Below are positions 1 through 8,330 of a DNA stretch of 64,000 nt, piece after piece; position 1 is the stretch's first letter; the number at the start of each line of letters is the position of its first letter. Under the pieces are notes generated by a model. That model had not been told where the DNA came from and made no database searches. It saw only the letters and a list, made by a program, of their open reading frames with translations. The stretch covers positions 124,001 to 188,000 of the forward strand of contig NZ_VIGH01000002.1 in assembly GCF_006704125.1 (NCBI RefSeq), written 5' to 3'. A program made the translations under genes and the position numbers. Source of the stretch: Rhodococcus spelaei (GTDB lineage Bacteria > Actinomycetota > Actinomycetes > Mycobacteriales > Mycobacteriaceae).

Positions 1-1
1 C

Positions 2-700
2 GAGGTCACGCTCCTGGCGGCTCACGTCCCGCCGCCGGAGTACGCGGGCCGCGCCGACGAATACGTCACGATGGCGGTCGACGAGATGATCCCCGCCTGT
101 GCCCCGCACGCCAAGTGGATCGACGTGTTCTGCGAGCGCGGCGCGTTCACCCTCGAGCAGTCGCGCGCCGTTCTGCGCGCCGGCGTCGCGCACGGCCTGA
201 TCCCCCGGGTGCACGGCAACCAGCTCGGTGAGGGCCCCGGTGTACAGCTGGCCGTCGAGATGGGCGCCGCGTCCGTCGACCACGTCACCTACGTGAACCA
301 GGCCGACATCGACGCCCTCGCAGGCAGCTCGACGGTGGCGACGCTGCTACCGGGCGCCGACTTCTCCACCCGAAACCAGTACCCCGGAGCCCGGGCCCTG
401 CTCGCCGCGGGCGTCACGGTCGCGCTCGGCGCGGACTGCAATCCGGGCACCTGCTACACCACCAGCCTGCCGTTCTGCATCGCGATCGCGGTCCGGGACA
501 TGCACATGACGCCCGCGGAGGCCGTCTGGGCGGCGACCGCCGGCGGCGCGAGGGCTCTGCAGCGCGAGGACGTGGGCAGCCTGAGGATCGGCGCCCGCGC
601 CGACGCGATCGCCCTGGATGCCCCGTCGTACCTGCACCTCGCCTACCGGCCGGGGGTGCCACTGGTCCGCGAGGTCTGGAAGGACGGTGTGCTCGCATGA
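2..700 (+). CDS. hutI: Imidazolonepropionase, 3' part (5' end outside window)
   Basis: This is the C-terminal ~232 residues of an amidohydrolase-superfamily enzyme that opens imidazolone-5-propionate to N-formimino-L-glutamate in histidine breakdown. The frame is open from base 2, so the true start lies left of the window. Visible family features are AHVPPPE near the start, PRVHGNQLGEGPG (metal-site His region), DHVTYVNQADI, LLPGADF and ALGADCNPGT, the last carrying the conserved metal-binding Asp. The stop overlaps the next gene's start in an ATGA, so the two are translationally coupled. The pairing with hutG makes the call secure. Confidence 0.93.
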   Translation, partial: EVTLLAAHVPPPEYAGRADEYVTMAVDEMIPACAPHAKWIDVFCERGAFTLEQSRAVLRAGVAHGLIPRVHGNQLGEGPGVQLAVEMGAASVDHVTYVNQADIDALAGSSTVATLLPGADFSTRNQYPGARALLAAGVTVALGADCNPGTCYTTSLPFCIAIAVRDMHMTPAEAVWAATAGGARALQREDVGSLRIGARADAIALDAPSYLHLAYRPGVPLVREVWKDGVLA

Positions 701-1662
701 GCCACGACATCGCTGTCGACATCGCGCCGCAGCCGTGGACCGGTCGGTCCGACGGAGAGTCGCCCGAACACCTGCGCTGGCACCACGCGATCACGCCGTA
801 CTCCGCCGAGCCCGGCGTCGGTAGCGTCCTGATCGGCTTCGCCAGCGACGAGGGTGTGCGACGCAACAAGGGCCGACGCGGCGCGGCCGCCGGACCGGAC
901 GCCCTGCGCGCGGCGCTCGCGTCGATGGCGCTGGCGCAGCCGCTGCCACTCGAGGACGCCGGCACGATCGCCGTCACCGGGGAAGACCTCGAAGTCTGCC
1001 AGGCTGCCCTCGGCCGGGCCGTCGCCACCGCCATCGACGCGGGCAGGCTGCCGGTGGTGCTCGGCGGCGGCCACGAGGTGGCCTTCGGCACCTACCAGGG
1101 CGTCGCGGCCGCCCAGCTGCGTCGGGCCCGCCCCCGGCTGGGGATCTTGAACCTCGACGCGCACTTCGACCTGCGCGGCGACCCCGTGCCCAGCTCCGGC
1201 ACCTCGTTCCGGCAGATCGCCGAGGCCGAGCACGCGGCCGGCACCGCACACCGTTACGACGTTCTCGGCATCAGCCAGCCCAGCAACACCACGGCCCTGT
1301 TCGACACCGCGCACCGGCTCGGCGTCCGCTACCTGCTCGACGAGCGTTGCGGCGTCGCGGATCGCGCGGAGGTGGACGAGTTCGTCTCGACCTTCCTCGA
1401 CGACGTCGACCTGGTCTACCTGACCATCGACCTCGACGTGCTGCCCGCCGGCGTCGCCCCCGGCGTCAGCGCCCCGGCCGGATACGGCGTGCCGCTCGAG
1501 ATCATCCAACGGGTCTGCGACCGCGTCACCACCAGCGGCAAGCTCGCTGTGGTCGACGTCGCGGAGCTGAACCCGACGTTGGACGTCGACAACCGCACCG
1601 CGCGCACCGCGGCCCGACTGCTGCACCGCATCGTCACCGCGCACGTCGCGCCCGCACGCTGA
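697..1662 (+). CDS. hutG: Formimidoylglutamase (arginase family)
   Basis: A 321-aa arginase/agmatinase-fold hydrolase, predicted to split N-formimino-glutamate into glutamate and formamide at the end of the hut pathway. Mn-binding motifs are visible as GGGHE (~residue 126), NLDAHFD (~150) and TIDLDVL (~246). Length fits HutG. The start is the ATG inside the ATGA overlap with hutI. An agmatinase or another ureohydrolase would share these motifs; the HutI neighbour decides the call. Confidence 0.9.
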   Translation: MSHDIAVDIAPQPWTGRSDGESPEHLRWHHAITPYSAEPGVGSVLIGFASDEGVRRNKGRRGAAAGPDALRAALASMALAQPLPLEDAGTIAVTGEDLEVCQAALGRAVATAIDAGRLPVVLGGGHEVAFGTYQGVAAAQLRRARPRLGILNLDAHFDLRGDPVPSSGTSFRQIAEAEHAAGTAHRYDVLGISQPSNTTALFDTAHRLGVRYLLDERCGVADRAEVDEFVSTFLDDVDLVYLTIDLDVLPAGVAPGVSAPAGYGVPLEIIQRVCDRVTTSGKLAVVDVAELNPTLDVDNRTARTAARLLHRIVTAHVAPAR

Positions 1663-1680
1663 CGCTGACGCACTGACGCC

Positions 1681-1732
1681 GAACGGGCGATTCCCTGAGC
1701 ATCGGCCGAGAGGCTTTCCAGGAAACCGCCCG
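1681..1732. repeat. 52-nt hairpin repeat, copy A (bidirectional terminator-like)
   Basis: It begins gaacgggcgattccctgagc and ends ccaggaaaccgcccg. It matches copy B at 2693-2744 at 50 of 52 positions in direct orientation. The ends pair (CGGGCG with CGCCCG) and a GGCC inner stem is possible in copy B, so the RNA folds on either strand. It lies between the convergent ends of hutG and the DUF559 gene, where a shared terminator would be expected. Confidence 0.75.
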
Positions 1733-1739
1733 GTCGTCG

Positions 1740-2612
1740 TCAGACCGGGGCGCCGGCCGCGCGGAGTTTGCCGCGAACCCGGCGGACCAGATCGCCCGGT
1801 CGGTCGTACAGCAGCTCCGCGCCGACGCGGACCACCGTCCACCCGAGCGCCTCGATCCGTGCCAACCGCTCGATGTCCCACGCCCGCTGACGCCGATCCT
1901 TCCAATGGTGCTCGCCGTCGTATTCGACCAGCACCGACCACTCCCGCCAGCCCAGGTCTGAGCGCGCGAACTCCCAGCCGTCGTTGTCGACGATCACGAT
2001 CTGTGTCTCGGGGCGCGGCAGTCCGGCATCGACGATGACCAGCCGGGTGTGGGTTTCGGGCGGTGACTCCGCGCCACCGTCGACGTCCGGCAGGATCGAG
2101 CGCAGTCGGACGAGTCCCCGGGCCCGCGGGTGCCGTTCCGCGAGCCGCGCGATCTCCTCGGGCTTGAGTCCCGTAGAACTGCACAGGGCGTCGAGCGCGA
2201 CGATCGCCGGGATCCGCGGCAGCCGGCGACCGAGGTCGAACGCCGCGCGAGCAGGGGTCGCGGTTCGGATACCGTCAACGACGGTCGCCTCGCCGGGTTC
2301 GAGCCGGAAGTCGTGAACGAGGAGCTTCGTCGTCGACCGGTGATGTCCCTCGCGGATGACCTCGGCGGGCTCTCCCGGATCGATCCACGTGGACCCGTGC
2401 AGGGCAGCAGCCGAGAAGCCGGTCAGGGTCGCGTCCGGACCGGCGAACAGCCACGCCGCGCGGGCCCGCACAGCGGCGGTGAGCTCGGTGCGCTTGCTGA
2501 GGTAAACGCCCTGGTAGATGCGTGCGAAGTCGTGGTAGAGCTCGTGCTGTGTCAGCAGTCCGTCGGCAACCGCATGTGAGCCGAGAAATGGTGCGTCATA
2601 TCCCCCCATCAC
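1740..2612 (-). CDS. DUF559 / AbiEi-antitoxin-like protein
   Basis: A 290-aa protein of a widespread actinobacterial type. The N-terminal half resembles the winged-helix region of AbiEi-type antitoxins (LTQHELYHDFARIYQGVYL, then a 'FSAAALHG' segment). The C-terminal ~100 residues resemble DUF559, a Vsr/PD-(D/E)XK-like nuclease fold (VLVEYDGEHHWKDRRQRAWD, with plausible acidic and basic catalytic residues, then a GW.VVRV strand). No AbiEii toxin partner is adjacent, so a toxin-antitoxin role is not supported by context. The gene sits alone between two direct copies of a 52-nt hairpin repeat. Function unknown. Confidence 0.75.
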   Translation of the reverse strand: MMGGYDAPFLGSHAVADGLLTQHELYHDFARIYQGVYLSKRTELTAAVRARAAWLFAGPDATLTGFSAAALHGSTWIDPGEPAEVIREGHHRSTTKLLVHDFRLEPGEATVVDGIRTATPARAAFDLGRRLPRIPAIVALDALCSSTGLKPEEIARLAERHPRARGLVRLRSILPDVDGGAESPPETHTRLVIVDAGLPRPETQIVIVDNDGWEFARSDLGWREWSVLVEYDGEHHWKDRRQRAWDIERLARIEALGWTVVRVGAELLYDRPGDLVRRVRGKLRAAGAPV

Positions 2613-2692
2613 CTCAGCGTGCCGTCTCGGCGCGCCCGAAATCGCGGGCGACCTTCAGCCTGTGGACAAGTCGCACCGTTGTCCACAACGGC

Positions 2693-2744
2693 GAACGGGC
2701 GATTCCCTGAGCATCGGCCGAGAGGCCTGCCAGGAAACCGCCCG
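2693..2744. repeat. 52-nt hairpin repeat, copy B
   Basis: Direct repeat of 1681-1732 with two mismatches. Here the hairpin is more complete: GCGAACGGGC at 2691-2700 pairs with GCCCGTTCGC at 2741-2750, and an inner GGCC-GAGA-GGCC stem-loop is present. It lies just past the stop of the Bax-inhibitor-like gene on the minus strand, so it probably works as that gene's terminator. With copy A it brackets the DUF559 gene; the copies are 1012 bp apart. Confidence 0.75.
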
Positions 2745-2766
2745 TTCGCGGTGAAGCGTGCTGCTG

Positions 2767-3615
2767 CTAGTCGTTGTTGAAGTAGCTCAGCAGTCGCAGG
2801 ATCTCGACGTACAGCCACACCAGCGTGACGGTGAGACCGAATGCGACGCCCCAGGCCGCCTTCTCCGGCGCCTGCGCGCGGATCAGCTGGTCGGCGGCGT
2901 CGAAGTCCAGCAGGAAGCTGAACGCGGCGATGCCGATGCAGACGAGGCTGAAGACGATCGCGAGGCCGCCGCCGTCACGAAGGCCGAGACCGCCCGAGAT
3001 GAAGAAGCTGGCGACCAGGTTGCCGAGCGCGAGGACCACGACGCCGATCAGGGCGCCGACGATCATCCGGGTCAGCCGTGGGGTGACGCGGATGGCGCCG
3101 GTCTTGTAGACCACGAGCATGCCGAAGAACACACCGAAGGTGCCGAGCACGGCCTGCCCGATCAGTGCGGTGCCGCCGACGCCGCCGAACTCGATGTTCG
3201 TGAACATGAACGACAGCGCGCCCAGGAACACACCCTCGGCCGCGGCGTAGGCCAGCACGATCGCCGGGTTGTCCATCTTGCGACCGAAGGTGGCCACCAG
3301 GACCAGGACCAGGCCGACGAGGCCGCCCACGATGACGAACGGGCCGGCGAGGCTCGTGTTCCCGTGGACCAGGCTGTAGGAGATGATCGCGGCGATGGAC
3401 AGCACACCGAGCGTGATGCCGGTCTTGGTGACCACGTCGTCGATCGTCATGGCCCGCTGCGCGGGACCGGTCGTGTAGGGCTCGGCCTGGGTGTACTGCG
3501 GCTGGCCGAACTGCTGAGTCATCTGCCCGGCGCCCGCCGTGGCAGAACCGAACGAGGCGTATCCGCCCTCCTGCTTGGGGAGGTTGCGGAACACCGGGTT
3601 GCTGGTGGTGCGCAC
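2767..3615 (-). CDS. Bax inhibitor-1 / YccA family membrane protein
   Basis: A 282-aa protein. The ~75-residue N-terminal cytoplasmic segment is rich in Gly, Gln and Pro. About seven hydrophobic helices follow (for example ITLGVLSIAAIISYSL, FVIVGGLVGLVLVLVATF and LTVTLVWLYVEILRLLSYF). This is the actinobacterial YccA/Bax1-I layout; family members act in the inner membrane as pH-sensitive Ca2+ leak channels or protease-associated proteins, and no specific role can be assigned here. The GTG start is preceded by an AGGGA-like ribosome site. Confidence 0.88.
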   Translation of the reverse strand: MRTTSNPVFRNLPKQEGGYASFGSATAGAGQMTQQFGQPQYTQAEPYTTGPAQRAMTIDDVVTKTGITLGVLSIAAIISYSLVHGNTSLAGPFVIVGGLVGLVLVLVATFGRKMDNPAIVLAYAAAEGVFLGALSFMFTNIEFGGVGGTALIGQAVLGTFGVFFGMLVVYKTGAIRVTPRLTRMIVGALIGVVVLALGNLVASFFISGGLGLRDGGGLAIVFSLVCIGIAAFSFLLDFDAADQLIRAQAPEKAAWGVAFGLTVTLVWLYVEILRLLSYFNND

Positions 3616-3847
3616 CGTGCGTGTCCCTTCTTTCGTGGACCCTCGCGGGGGTCTGTCGCGCCATTGTGGCCCGACCGCTGCGGGTTCGCACCCGCTCCTG
3701 TTTGGTCAAACGACTGGCATCCACCCGGAAGTTCCCGTCGCGACCTGCGCGACCGAAACCATGGTCGGACAAAACGGACTCTACCGTCCGCCGAGGTGCC
3801 GTCGCGACCGTCTGCGCGCCACTCGCCCCCTCCATCGAGGAGCGAGC

Positions 3848-4984
3848 TCACTGCCCCTTGACGGAGCGGGTGACGGTGAACTTCGGGTTGCGCCCGACCT
3901 CCTCGGTCCGCCCGACGAGCACACGCAGCGAACTCCGGTAGGCCAGGTGCGAGTTGTAGACGGTCCACAATTCCCCGCCTGGTCGCAGCACCCGGCCCGC
4001 CGCGCGGAACATCGCCTGCGCCGCGCCGGTGTGCACCGCCGCGCCGACATGGAACGGCGGATTGCACACGATCAGGTCCACCGAGTTGTCGCCGAGGCTC
4101 GACATGACATCGTCGCGCAGCGCGGTGACCCGGTCGCCGACGCCGTTCGCTGCCGCTGTTGCCGCGGCCGAGTCGACGGCCGCCGCGGACTGGTCCGTCG
4201 CGATCACGGCGAGCTCGGGTCGCACCCGGGCGAGCGCGACCGCGAGAATGCCCGTCCCGCACCCGAGGTCGACGGCGTCACGGGCGGACAGCTCGGTTCG
4301 GGGCAGGAAGTCGAGCAGGAAGCGGGTGCCGATGTCGAGTTTGGTGCCCGCGAACGCCGCCCCGTGCGCGACGACCTCCAGGTCCAGTTCCTCGATCCGC
4401 TCGCGCAGCGGGAAGGTCGGTGCCACCGGAGCAGGCAGTGCGCCGCGCGCGACGAGCACCCTCGACTTCTGCCGCGCGAGGGTCGCGTGGACGTGGGTGA
4501 AGCTGCGGGCGAGCACCTCGTTCATCGCGACCGACAGGTGCTTGACGCGACCGCCCGCGTACACCACGACGTCCGGGTCGCCGTAGCGGGCGATCGCCTC
4601 CGCGATCTCGGCGAGTGCGGTGAGGCTGCGCGGCAGTTGCAGCAGCACCACCGTGGCACCGGTCAACAGATCCGCGTCGAGCGCGCAGTGCCGGAAGCTG
4701 TCGACGAGCCCGGCACGCTCCGCATTCGCGGTCAGTGCACGCTCGCCGGTGAGCGGATCCTGGTGCACCCGAACGTCGTTCGTACCGAATCCGGCAACGG
4801 CACCGAGGGTAAGCGCGCCGTACCGGTCGCCGATCACCGTGACCGTCCCCGGCCGCGCCGCCAGCAGGGCCTGCCCGGCCTCGTCGAGGATCAGCCGGTC
4901 CGCGCCGTCGACGGCGAACAGGTTCGGCGCCTCCACGTCGGGGAAGCGTCGCAGCTGGGCGAGGAGTTCTTCGGGAACCGGCAC
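3848..4984 (-). CDS. Class I SAM methyltransferase, RsmC/RlmG type
   Basis: A 378-aa protein with the two-domain layout of rRNA guanine-N2 methyltransferases. The N-terminal half looks like a degenerate methyltransferase domain (TVIGDRYGALTLG). The C-terminal half carries the catalytic signature: DLGCGTGILAVAL (SAM motif I, ~residue 243), ATDQS (motif II) and CNPPFHVG (NPPF motif IV, typical of exocyclic-amine methylation). Length equals that of RlmG-type enzymes. The exact rRNA target cannot be told from sequence. GTG start. Confidence 0.85.
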   Translation of the reverse strand: MPVPEELLAQLRRFPDVEAPNLFAVDGADRLILDEAGQALLAARPGTVTVIGDRYGALTLGAVAGFGTNDVRVHQDPLTGERALTANAERAGLVDSFRHCALDADLLTGATVVLLQLPRSLTALAEIAEAIARYGDPDVVVYAGGRVKHLSVAMNEVLARSFTHVHATLARQKSRVLVARGALPAPVAPTFPLRERIEELDLEVVAHGAAFAGTKLDIGTRFLLDFLPRTELSARDAVDLGCGTGILAVALARVRPELAVIATDQSAAAVDSAAATAAANGVGDRVTALRDDVMSSLGDNSVDLIVCNPPFHVGAAVHTGAAQAMFRAAGRVLRPGGELWTVYNSHLAYRSSLRVLVGRTEEVGRNPKFTVTRSVKGQ

Positions 4985-5014
4985 GCGGTCCAGTGTTTCA
5001 GGTGGGCCGGCGCA

Positions 5015-5698
5015 CTACCGCGACACCCAGCTGACCACAGCGTCCTGGTCGGCCCGGGTGGTGCGGAAGCCGTTCGCCGGGTGTTCGATGTCCGGATAGC
5101 CGAACGAGATGGCGCACACGACGTTTCGCCCCTCGGGGATGCCGAAGAAGTCGCGCAGGTAGGGCGAGCAGCCGGCCAGCGCGGCCTGCGGGATGGTCGC
5201 GACTCCGAGGCTCTGCGCGGCGAGCAGGAAGGTGCCCACGTAGAGACCGCAGTCCACGGCGCCGTACGTGCCGAGTGCCTCGTCCGTGGTCACGACCGCC
5301 ACGTGCGGCGCGTCGAACAGGTCGAAGTTACGCATGGTCTGCTGCGCCGAGGCCGCGCGGTCGCCGGCGATGCCGAGACTCGAGTAGAGCTGCAGTGCGC
5401 ACTCGCGGCGGCGGTCGCGGTACACGCCGTGGTACTCACGCGGGAACTCGATGTCGCTGGCCTGCGCGACCGTGCGCAGTGCCTCGGCGAGCCCGACACG
5501 GAAACGGTCGGTCGCCTCGCCCTCGGTGATCGCAACCTGCCAGGGCTGCGTGTTGCACCAGGACGGGGTGCGCTGCGCCAGCGTGAGGATCTGCTCGATC
5601 ACCTCGTGCGGAACCTGGTCCGGCAAGAACGCGCGGCAGCTGTACCGGGTGTCGAGCAGTTCGGTGAGAGATTGTGCTGTGAGGGTCGACTCGGTCAC
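5015..5698 (-). CDS. Nitroreductase family protein
   Basis: A 227-aa FMN-dependent nitroreductase-fold oxidoreductase. Motifs visible are RYSCRAF (FMN-phosphate Arg/Ser near the N-terminus), PSWCNTQPWQV (flavin-binding loop) and a C-terminal AISFGYPD. The start chosen is the GTG at 5698, whose GTGA overlaps the stop of the upstream M23 peptidase gene; longer readings lie entirely inside that gene and are not credible. Substrate unknown. Overlap with a cell-wall peptidase gene suggests co-expression rather than shared function. Confidence 0.85.
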   Translation of the reverse strand: MTESTLTAQSLTELLDTRYSCRAFLPDQVPHEVIEQILTLAQRTPSWCNTQPWQVAITEGEATDRFRVGLAEALRTVAQASDIEFPREYHGVYRDRRRECALQLYSSLGIAGDRAASAQQTMRNFDLFDAPHVAVVTTDEALGTYGAVDCGLYVGTFLLAAQSLGVATIPQAALAGCSPYLRDFFGIPEGRNVVCAISFGYPDIEHPANGFRTTRADQDAVVSWVSR

Positions 5699-6471
5699 TG
5701 GTCGTTGTGTCCGTTGCCGGTCCAGGTGACCGAGACACCGTTGTCGCGCAACCACTTTGCGGGGTCGATCTTGGTTCCGGCCGGGTCCCAGACCTCGAAG
5801 TGCAGGTGCGGACCCGTGGACTCGCCACGGTTGCCGACGGTCGCGATCTGCTGGCCCGCGACGACCTGCTGGCCCACCTGGACCTGGTAGTCGTTGACGT
5901 GGCCGTACACCGTGATCGTGCGGTCCTCGTTCATCACCCGGACCCACTGGCCGAACCCGGAGGCCGGGCCGGCGGAGATGACGGTGCCGTCGGTGGCGGA
6001 CCTAATCGGAGTCCCGATCGGGGCGGCGATGTCGAGACCGCCGTGGTGGGCGCCCCAGCGCGAGCCGAAGTCGGAGGTCAGCGTGCCCGACACGGGTTGG
6101 ACGGTGCGCGCCTTGAGCGGACTGAGCTGCTTGACCTGATCGTTCACCCACTGCTTCGCGGTGGCGAACCCGGGAATCGAGTCGGCGGCCGGTACGTCCG
6201 GCACCTCGATCGAGGTGGGCAGTTCGACGCCCGCGGGCAGCAGGTTCGCCGCCTCGGCGGGCAACGTCGGCAACTGGATCGGGGCAGCGGAGGCACTGGC
6301 CGCGCCGAGCTGGGCCCCGCCGGCGAGGATCGCACCGGTCGCCGCGGCGACGGTCGCGGCCTTGACACCGGCGCCGCTTCCCGACGTCTGCGCGCGGTGA
6401 CGCCCGCGCATCGCGTCCGGATCGACGCGGAACGCCGTCGCGCGATTGTTCGACCTTCGGTGATCTCCCAC
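5695..6471 (-). CDS. Exported M23 metallopeptidase, copy 1
   Basis: A 258-aa exported LytM/M23 protein predicted to cut peptidoglycan cross-bridges. A long basic N-region precedes an export signal ending in ASASAA. A linker then leads to the M23 domain: SDFGSRWGAHHGGLDIAAP holds the first Zn-ligand His (HxGxD), and STGPHLHFEVW holds the HxH Zn motif. Both are intact, so an active enzyme is likely. It is a tandem paralogue of the gene at 6596-7276; the two catalytic domains are similar almost throughout while the linkers differ. Confidence 0.9.
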   Translation of the reverse strand: MGDHRRSNNRATAFRVDPDAMRGRHRAQTSGSGAGVKAATVAAATGAILAGGAQLGAASASAAPIQLPTLPAEAANLLPAGVELPTSIEVPDVPAADSIPGFATAKQWVNDQVKQLSPLKARTVQPVSGTLTSDFGSRWGAHHGGLDIAAPIGTPIRSATDGTVISAGPASGFGQWVRVMNEDRTITVYGHVNDYQVQVGQQVVAGQQIATVGNRGESTGPHLHFEVWDPAGTKIDPAKWLRDNGVSVTWTGNGHNDQ

Positions 6472-6595
6472 GGCGTCAGTACCTCATCCGTTGTCGGCTG
6501 GCGGGGCACTTTCCGTGCGCACCGTTTGTCCGGTCCGAACATAACAAAACGATATCGGCGCCGTCTACCGTTACCGGATCTTGATGTTGAACGGG

Positions 6596-7276
6596 TCAGG
6601 AACCCCAGGTCACGCCGACGCCCCGGTCGGCGAGCCACGCGCTCGGGTTCGTCCGGTTGCCGTTCGCGTCCCACGTCTCGAAGTGCAGGTGAGGCCCGGT
6701 CGACTCGCCGCGGCTGCCGACGGTCGCGATCTGCTGACCTGCCTCGACGCGCTGGCCGACACTCACCAGGTAGGTCTCGACGTGGCCGTAGACGGTGACG
6801 ACGCCGTCGTCGTGCCGCACGCGCACCCACTGCCCGAATCCGGACGCGGGGCCGGCGGAGATGACCTCGCCCGCCGCGGCGGACTTGATCGGGGTGCCCA
6901 TCGGGGCGGCAATGTCGATGCCACCGTGCTGAGTACCCCAGCGCGCGCCGTATCCGGAGCTCAAGGTGCCCGCGACAGGCTGAACGGTCAGGGCCTTCGG
7001 CGCGACGCTACCGGCACCCAGGGAGCCGACGAAGTCGGTCAGCCACTGACCGGCCGGGCCGGGCGGCGTCTCGATCACGGGGACCACAACACCGGCGGGG
7101 AGCACGCCGGGGGCGACCTGCAGCGGCGCCGCGGAGGCGCTCGCGGCACCGAGCTGGGCTCCGCCGGCCAGGATGGCGCCGGTCGCGACCGCGACAGTCG
7201 CAAGCTTGAGGCGGGTGGGCAGTGCGTGAGAACGATTGAACGTCCTGTGGTGAATCGCCACAGTTACTTCCTTCAT
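6596..7276 (-). CDS. Exported M23 metallopeptidase, copy 2
   Basis: A 226-aa secreted peptidoglycan peptidase. The signal peptide runs roughly over residues 1-50 and ends ASASAAP. A short Pro/Val-rich linker precedes the M23 domain, where TQHGGIDIAAP and STGPHLHFETW supply all Zn ligands. A hydrophobic stretch of the signal (TGAILAGGAQLGAASASAAP) is nearly identical in copy 1, which points to recent tandem duplication. A 124-nt gap separates the copies, so the second may have its own promoter. I searched the 269-nt upstream gap for a ydaO (c-di-AMP) riboswitch core and saw none. Confidence 0.9.
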   Translation of the reverse strand: MKEVTVAIHHRTFNRSHALPTRLKLATVAVATGAILAGGAQLGAASASAAPLQVAPGVLPAGVVVPVIETPPGPAGQWLTDFVGSLGAGSVAPKALTVQPVAGTLSSGYGARWGTQHGGIDIAAPMGTPIKSAAAGEVISAGPASGFGQWVRVRHDDGVVTVYGHVETYLVSVGQRVEAGQQIATVGSRGESTGPHLHFETWDANGNRTNPSAWLADRGVGVTWGS

Positions 7277-7545
7277 CTTCGTCGGCTCGGCCGAGCTCCC
7301 GCTTCCGCGGCCTCGGTCCCCGTCGCAAACGAAGGTAACGACTTGGTATCAACTCGTCGATCGTGACCAAATATTTATCAAAGTATGATCTTGCTTTACG
7401 CCGTAAGGGCAGCGCTGTGCGCAGCGACTATGCGGATTCGACCGGCCCGGACATGACTCCGGTCACATAACGCCTGGTCTGCGCGTTTTTCACGGTGATC
7501 GCCCGGTTGCGGCCCGGATGAAACCGGTTCTGGCTACGATGCGCC

Positions 7546-7995
7546 ATGCGCACCCTCCGAAACCTCGCCCTGTCCGCCGCCGGCGTCGCAGTGGTACTGA
7601 CCACCGGCTCCGGAATTGCCGCCGCTGCGCCGAACGCCGCCGACACTCCACGCGAGGCGATCGCCCGTGCCTACATCGACGCTCTGGTCTCACACAACGC
7701 GGCCGACGTCCGGTTCGCCCCCGACGCGACCCGAGTGGAGGCCGGCCTCAAAACCGGCTTCTCCGGCCCACAGATGACGCGGGACCTGGAGCAGGGTCTG
7801 CAGTACCGGGTCATCCAGGGCATCCGAGACCTCGAGATGTCCGAGGCCGGCAATACGGTCTCCACGACGTACCTGCTGGACGCGGGCGTCGCGGGCACCA
7901 AGTTGATGACCGTCGAGATCACCGAGACCTTCGACGTCCCGGACGGCACGATCCACGCCATCGTCGCGGACATTGCGCCGAAGTCGCTGTCATAG
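7546..7995 (+). CDS. Small secreted protein (NTF2-like, DUF8021 type)
   Basis: A 149-aa protein. Residues 1-29 form a clear signal peptide (RTLRN basic region, hydrophobic core, cleavage near AAAAP). The mature part begins with a helix containing IARAYIDALVSHNAADVRFAPD, the pattern of NTF2/SnoaL-like domains, followed by strands. This resembles actinobacterial DUF8021 proteins of unknown function. It is divergent from the M23 pair and is followed by a strong hairpin at 8085-8123. Confidence 0.72.
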   Translation: MRTLRNLALSAAGVAVVLTTGSGIAAAAPNAADTPREAIARAYIDALVSHNAADVRFAPDATRVEAGLKTGFSGPQMTRDLEQGLQYRVIQGIRDLEMSEAGNTVSTTYLLDAGVAGTKLMTVEITETFDVPDGTIHAIVADIAPKSLS

Positions 7996-8084
7996 ACCGC
8001 GGTCGCCGACTCGCCGGTCTGGTACGCGCGAGTAACGAACCTTCTTCGCTACCGTGATGCCCGCGTCGCCCCTCCAGTGACGCA

Positions 8085-8123
8085 GACCCCACCAGCCTTG
8101 CCCTCCCTCGCGCTGGTGGGGTC
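8085..8123. terminator. Bidirectional terminator hairpin
   Basis: A perfect 12-bp stem (GACCCCACCAGC at 8085-8096 with GCTGGTGGGGTC at 8112-8123) around a 15-nt loop. It lies between the secreted-protein gene on the plus strand and the 3' end of tRNA-Leu on the minus strand, so it can serve both. No strong T-run follows, which is usual in high-GC actinobacteria. Confidence 0.8.
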
Positions 8124-8172
8124 ATTCATGTGCCGGGACGTCCGCCTTCGTGGCTCGTGCGTTCCGCACCTG

Positions 8173-8246
8173 TGCCCCCACCGGGACTCGAACCCGGACT
8201 GAGCGGATTTTAAGTCCGCTGCCTCTGCCAATTGGGCTATGGGGGC
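8173..8246 (-). tRNA. tRNA-Leu (anticodon UAA)
   Basis: A 74-nt cloverleaf. The acceptor GCCCCCA pairs with TGGGGGC, the anticodon stem is GCGGA/TCCGC around the loop CTTAAAA (anticodon UAA), and the T-arm CCGGG-TTCGAGT-CCCGG is perfect. CCA is not encoded. The variable loop is only about 5 nt (TCAGT), unlike the long arm usual for leucine tRNAs. It would read the rare codon UUA. Confidence 0.9.
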
Positions 8247-8330
8247 GTGGCCGCTCGCCACCCGGCCGAGCCGAAGGTGGCTGCACGGGATGCTAGCGTG
8301 CCGACCCGCCCCGACAGCAGGTCTTCACCG

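Noticed and set aside
1740-2612. AbiEi/AbiEii toxin-antitoxin system
   Set aside because: Only the AbiEi-like part is seen; no AbiEii nucleotidyltransferase gene is adjacent on either side.
3539-5890. Very long plus-strand open frame (783 codons) opposite the methyltransferase and nitroreductase genes
   Set aside because: It is the shadow of high-GC third positions on the other strand; the minus-strand genes carry clear family motifs and this one none.
7277-7545. Possible ydaO/c-di-AMP riboswitch before the M23 genes
   Set aside because: Such switches often precede actinobacterial wall hydrolase genes, but the conserved core was not found here or at 6472-6595.
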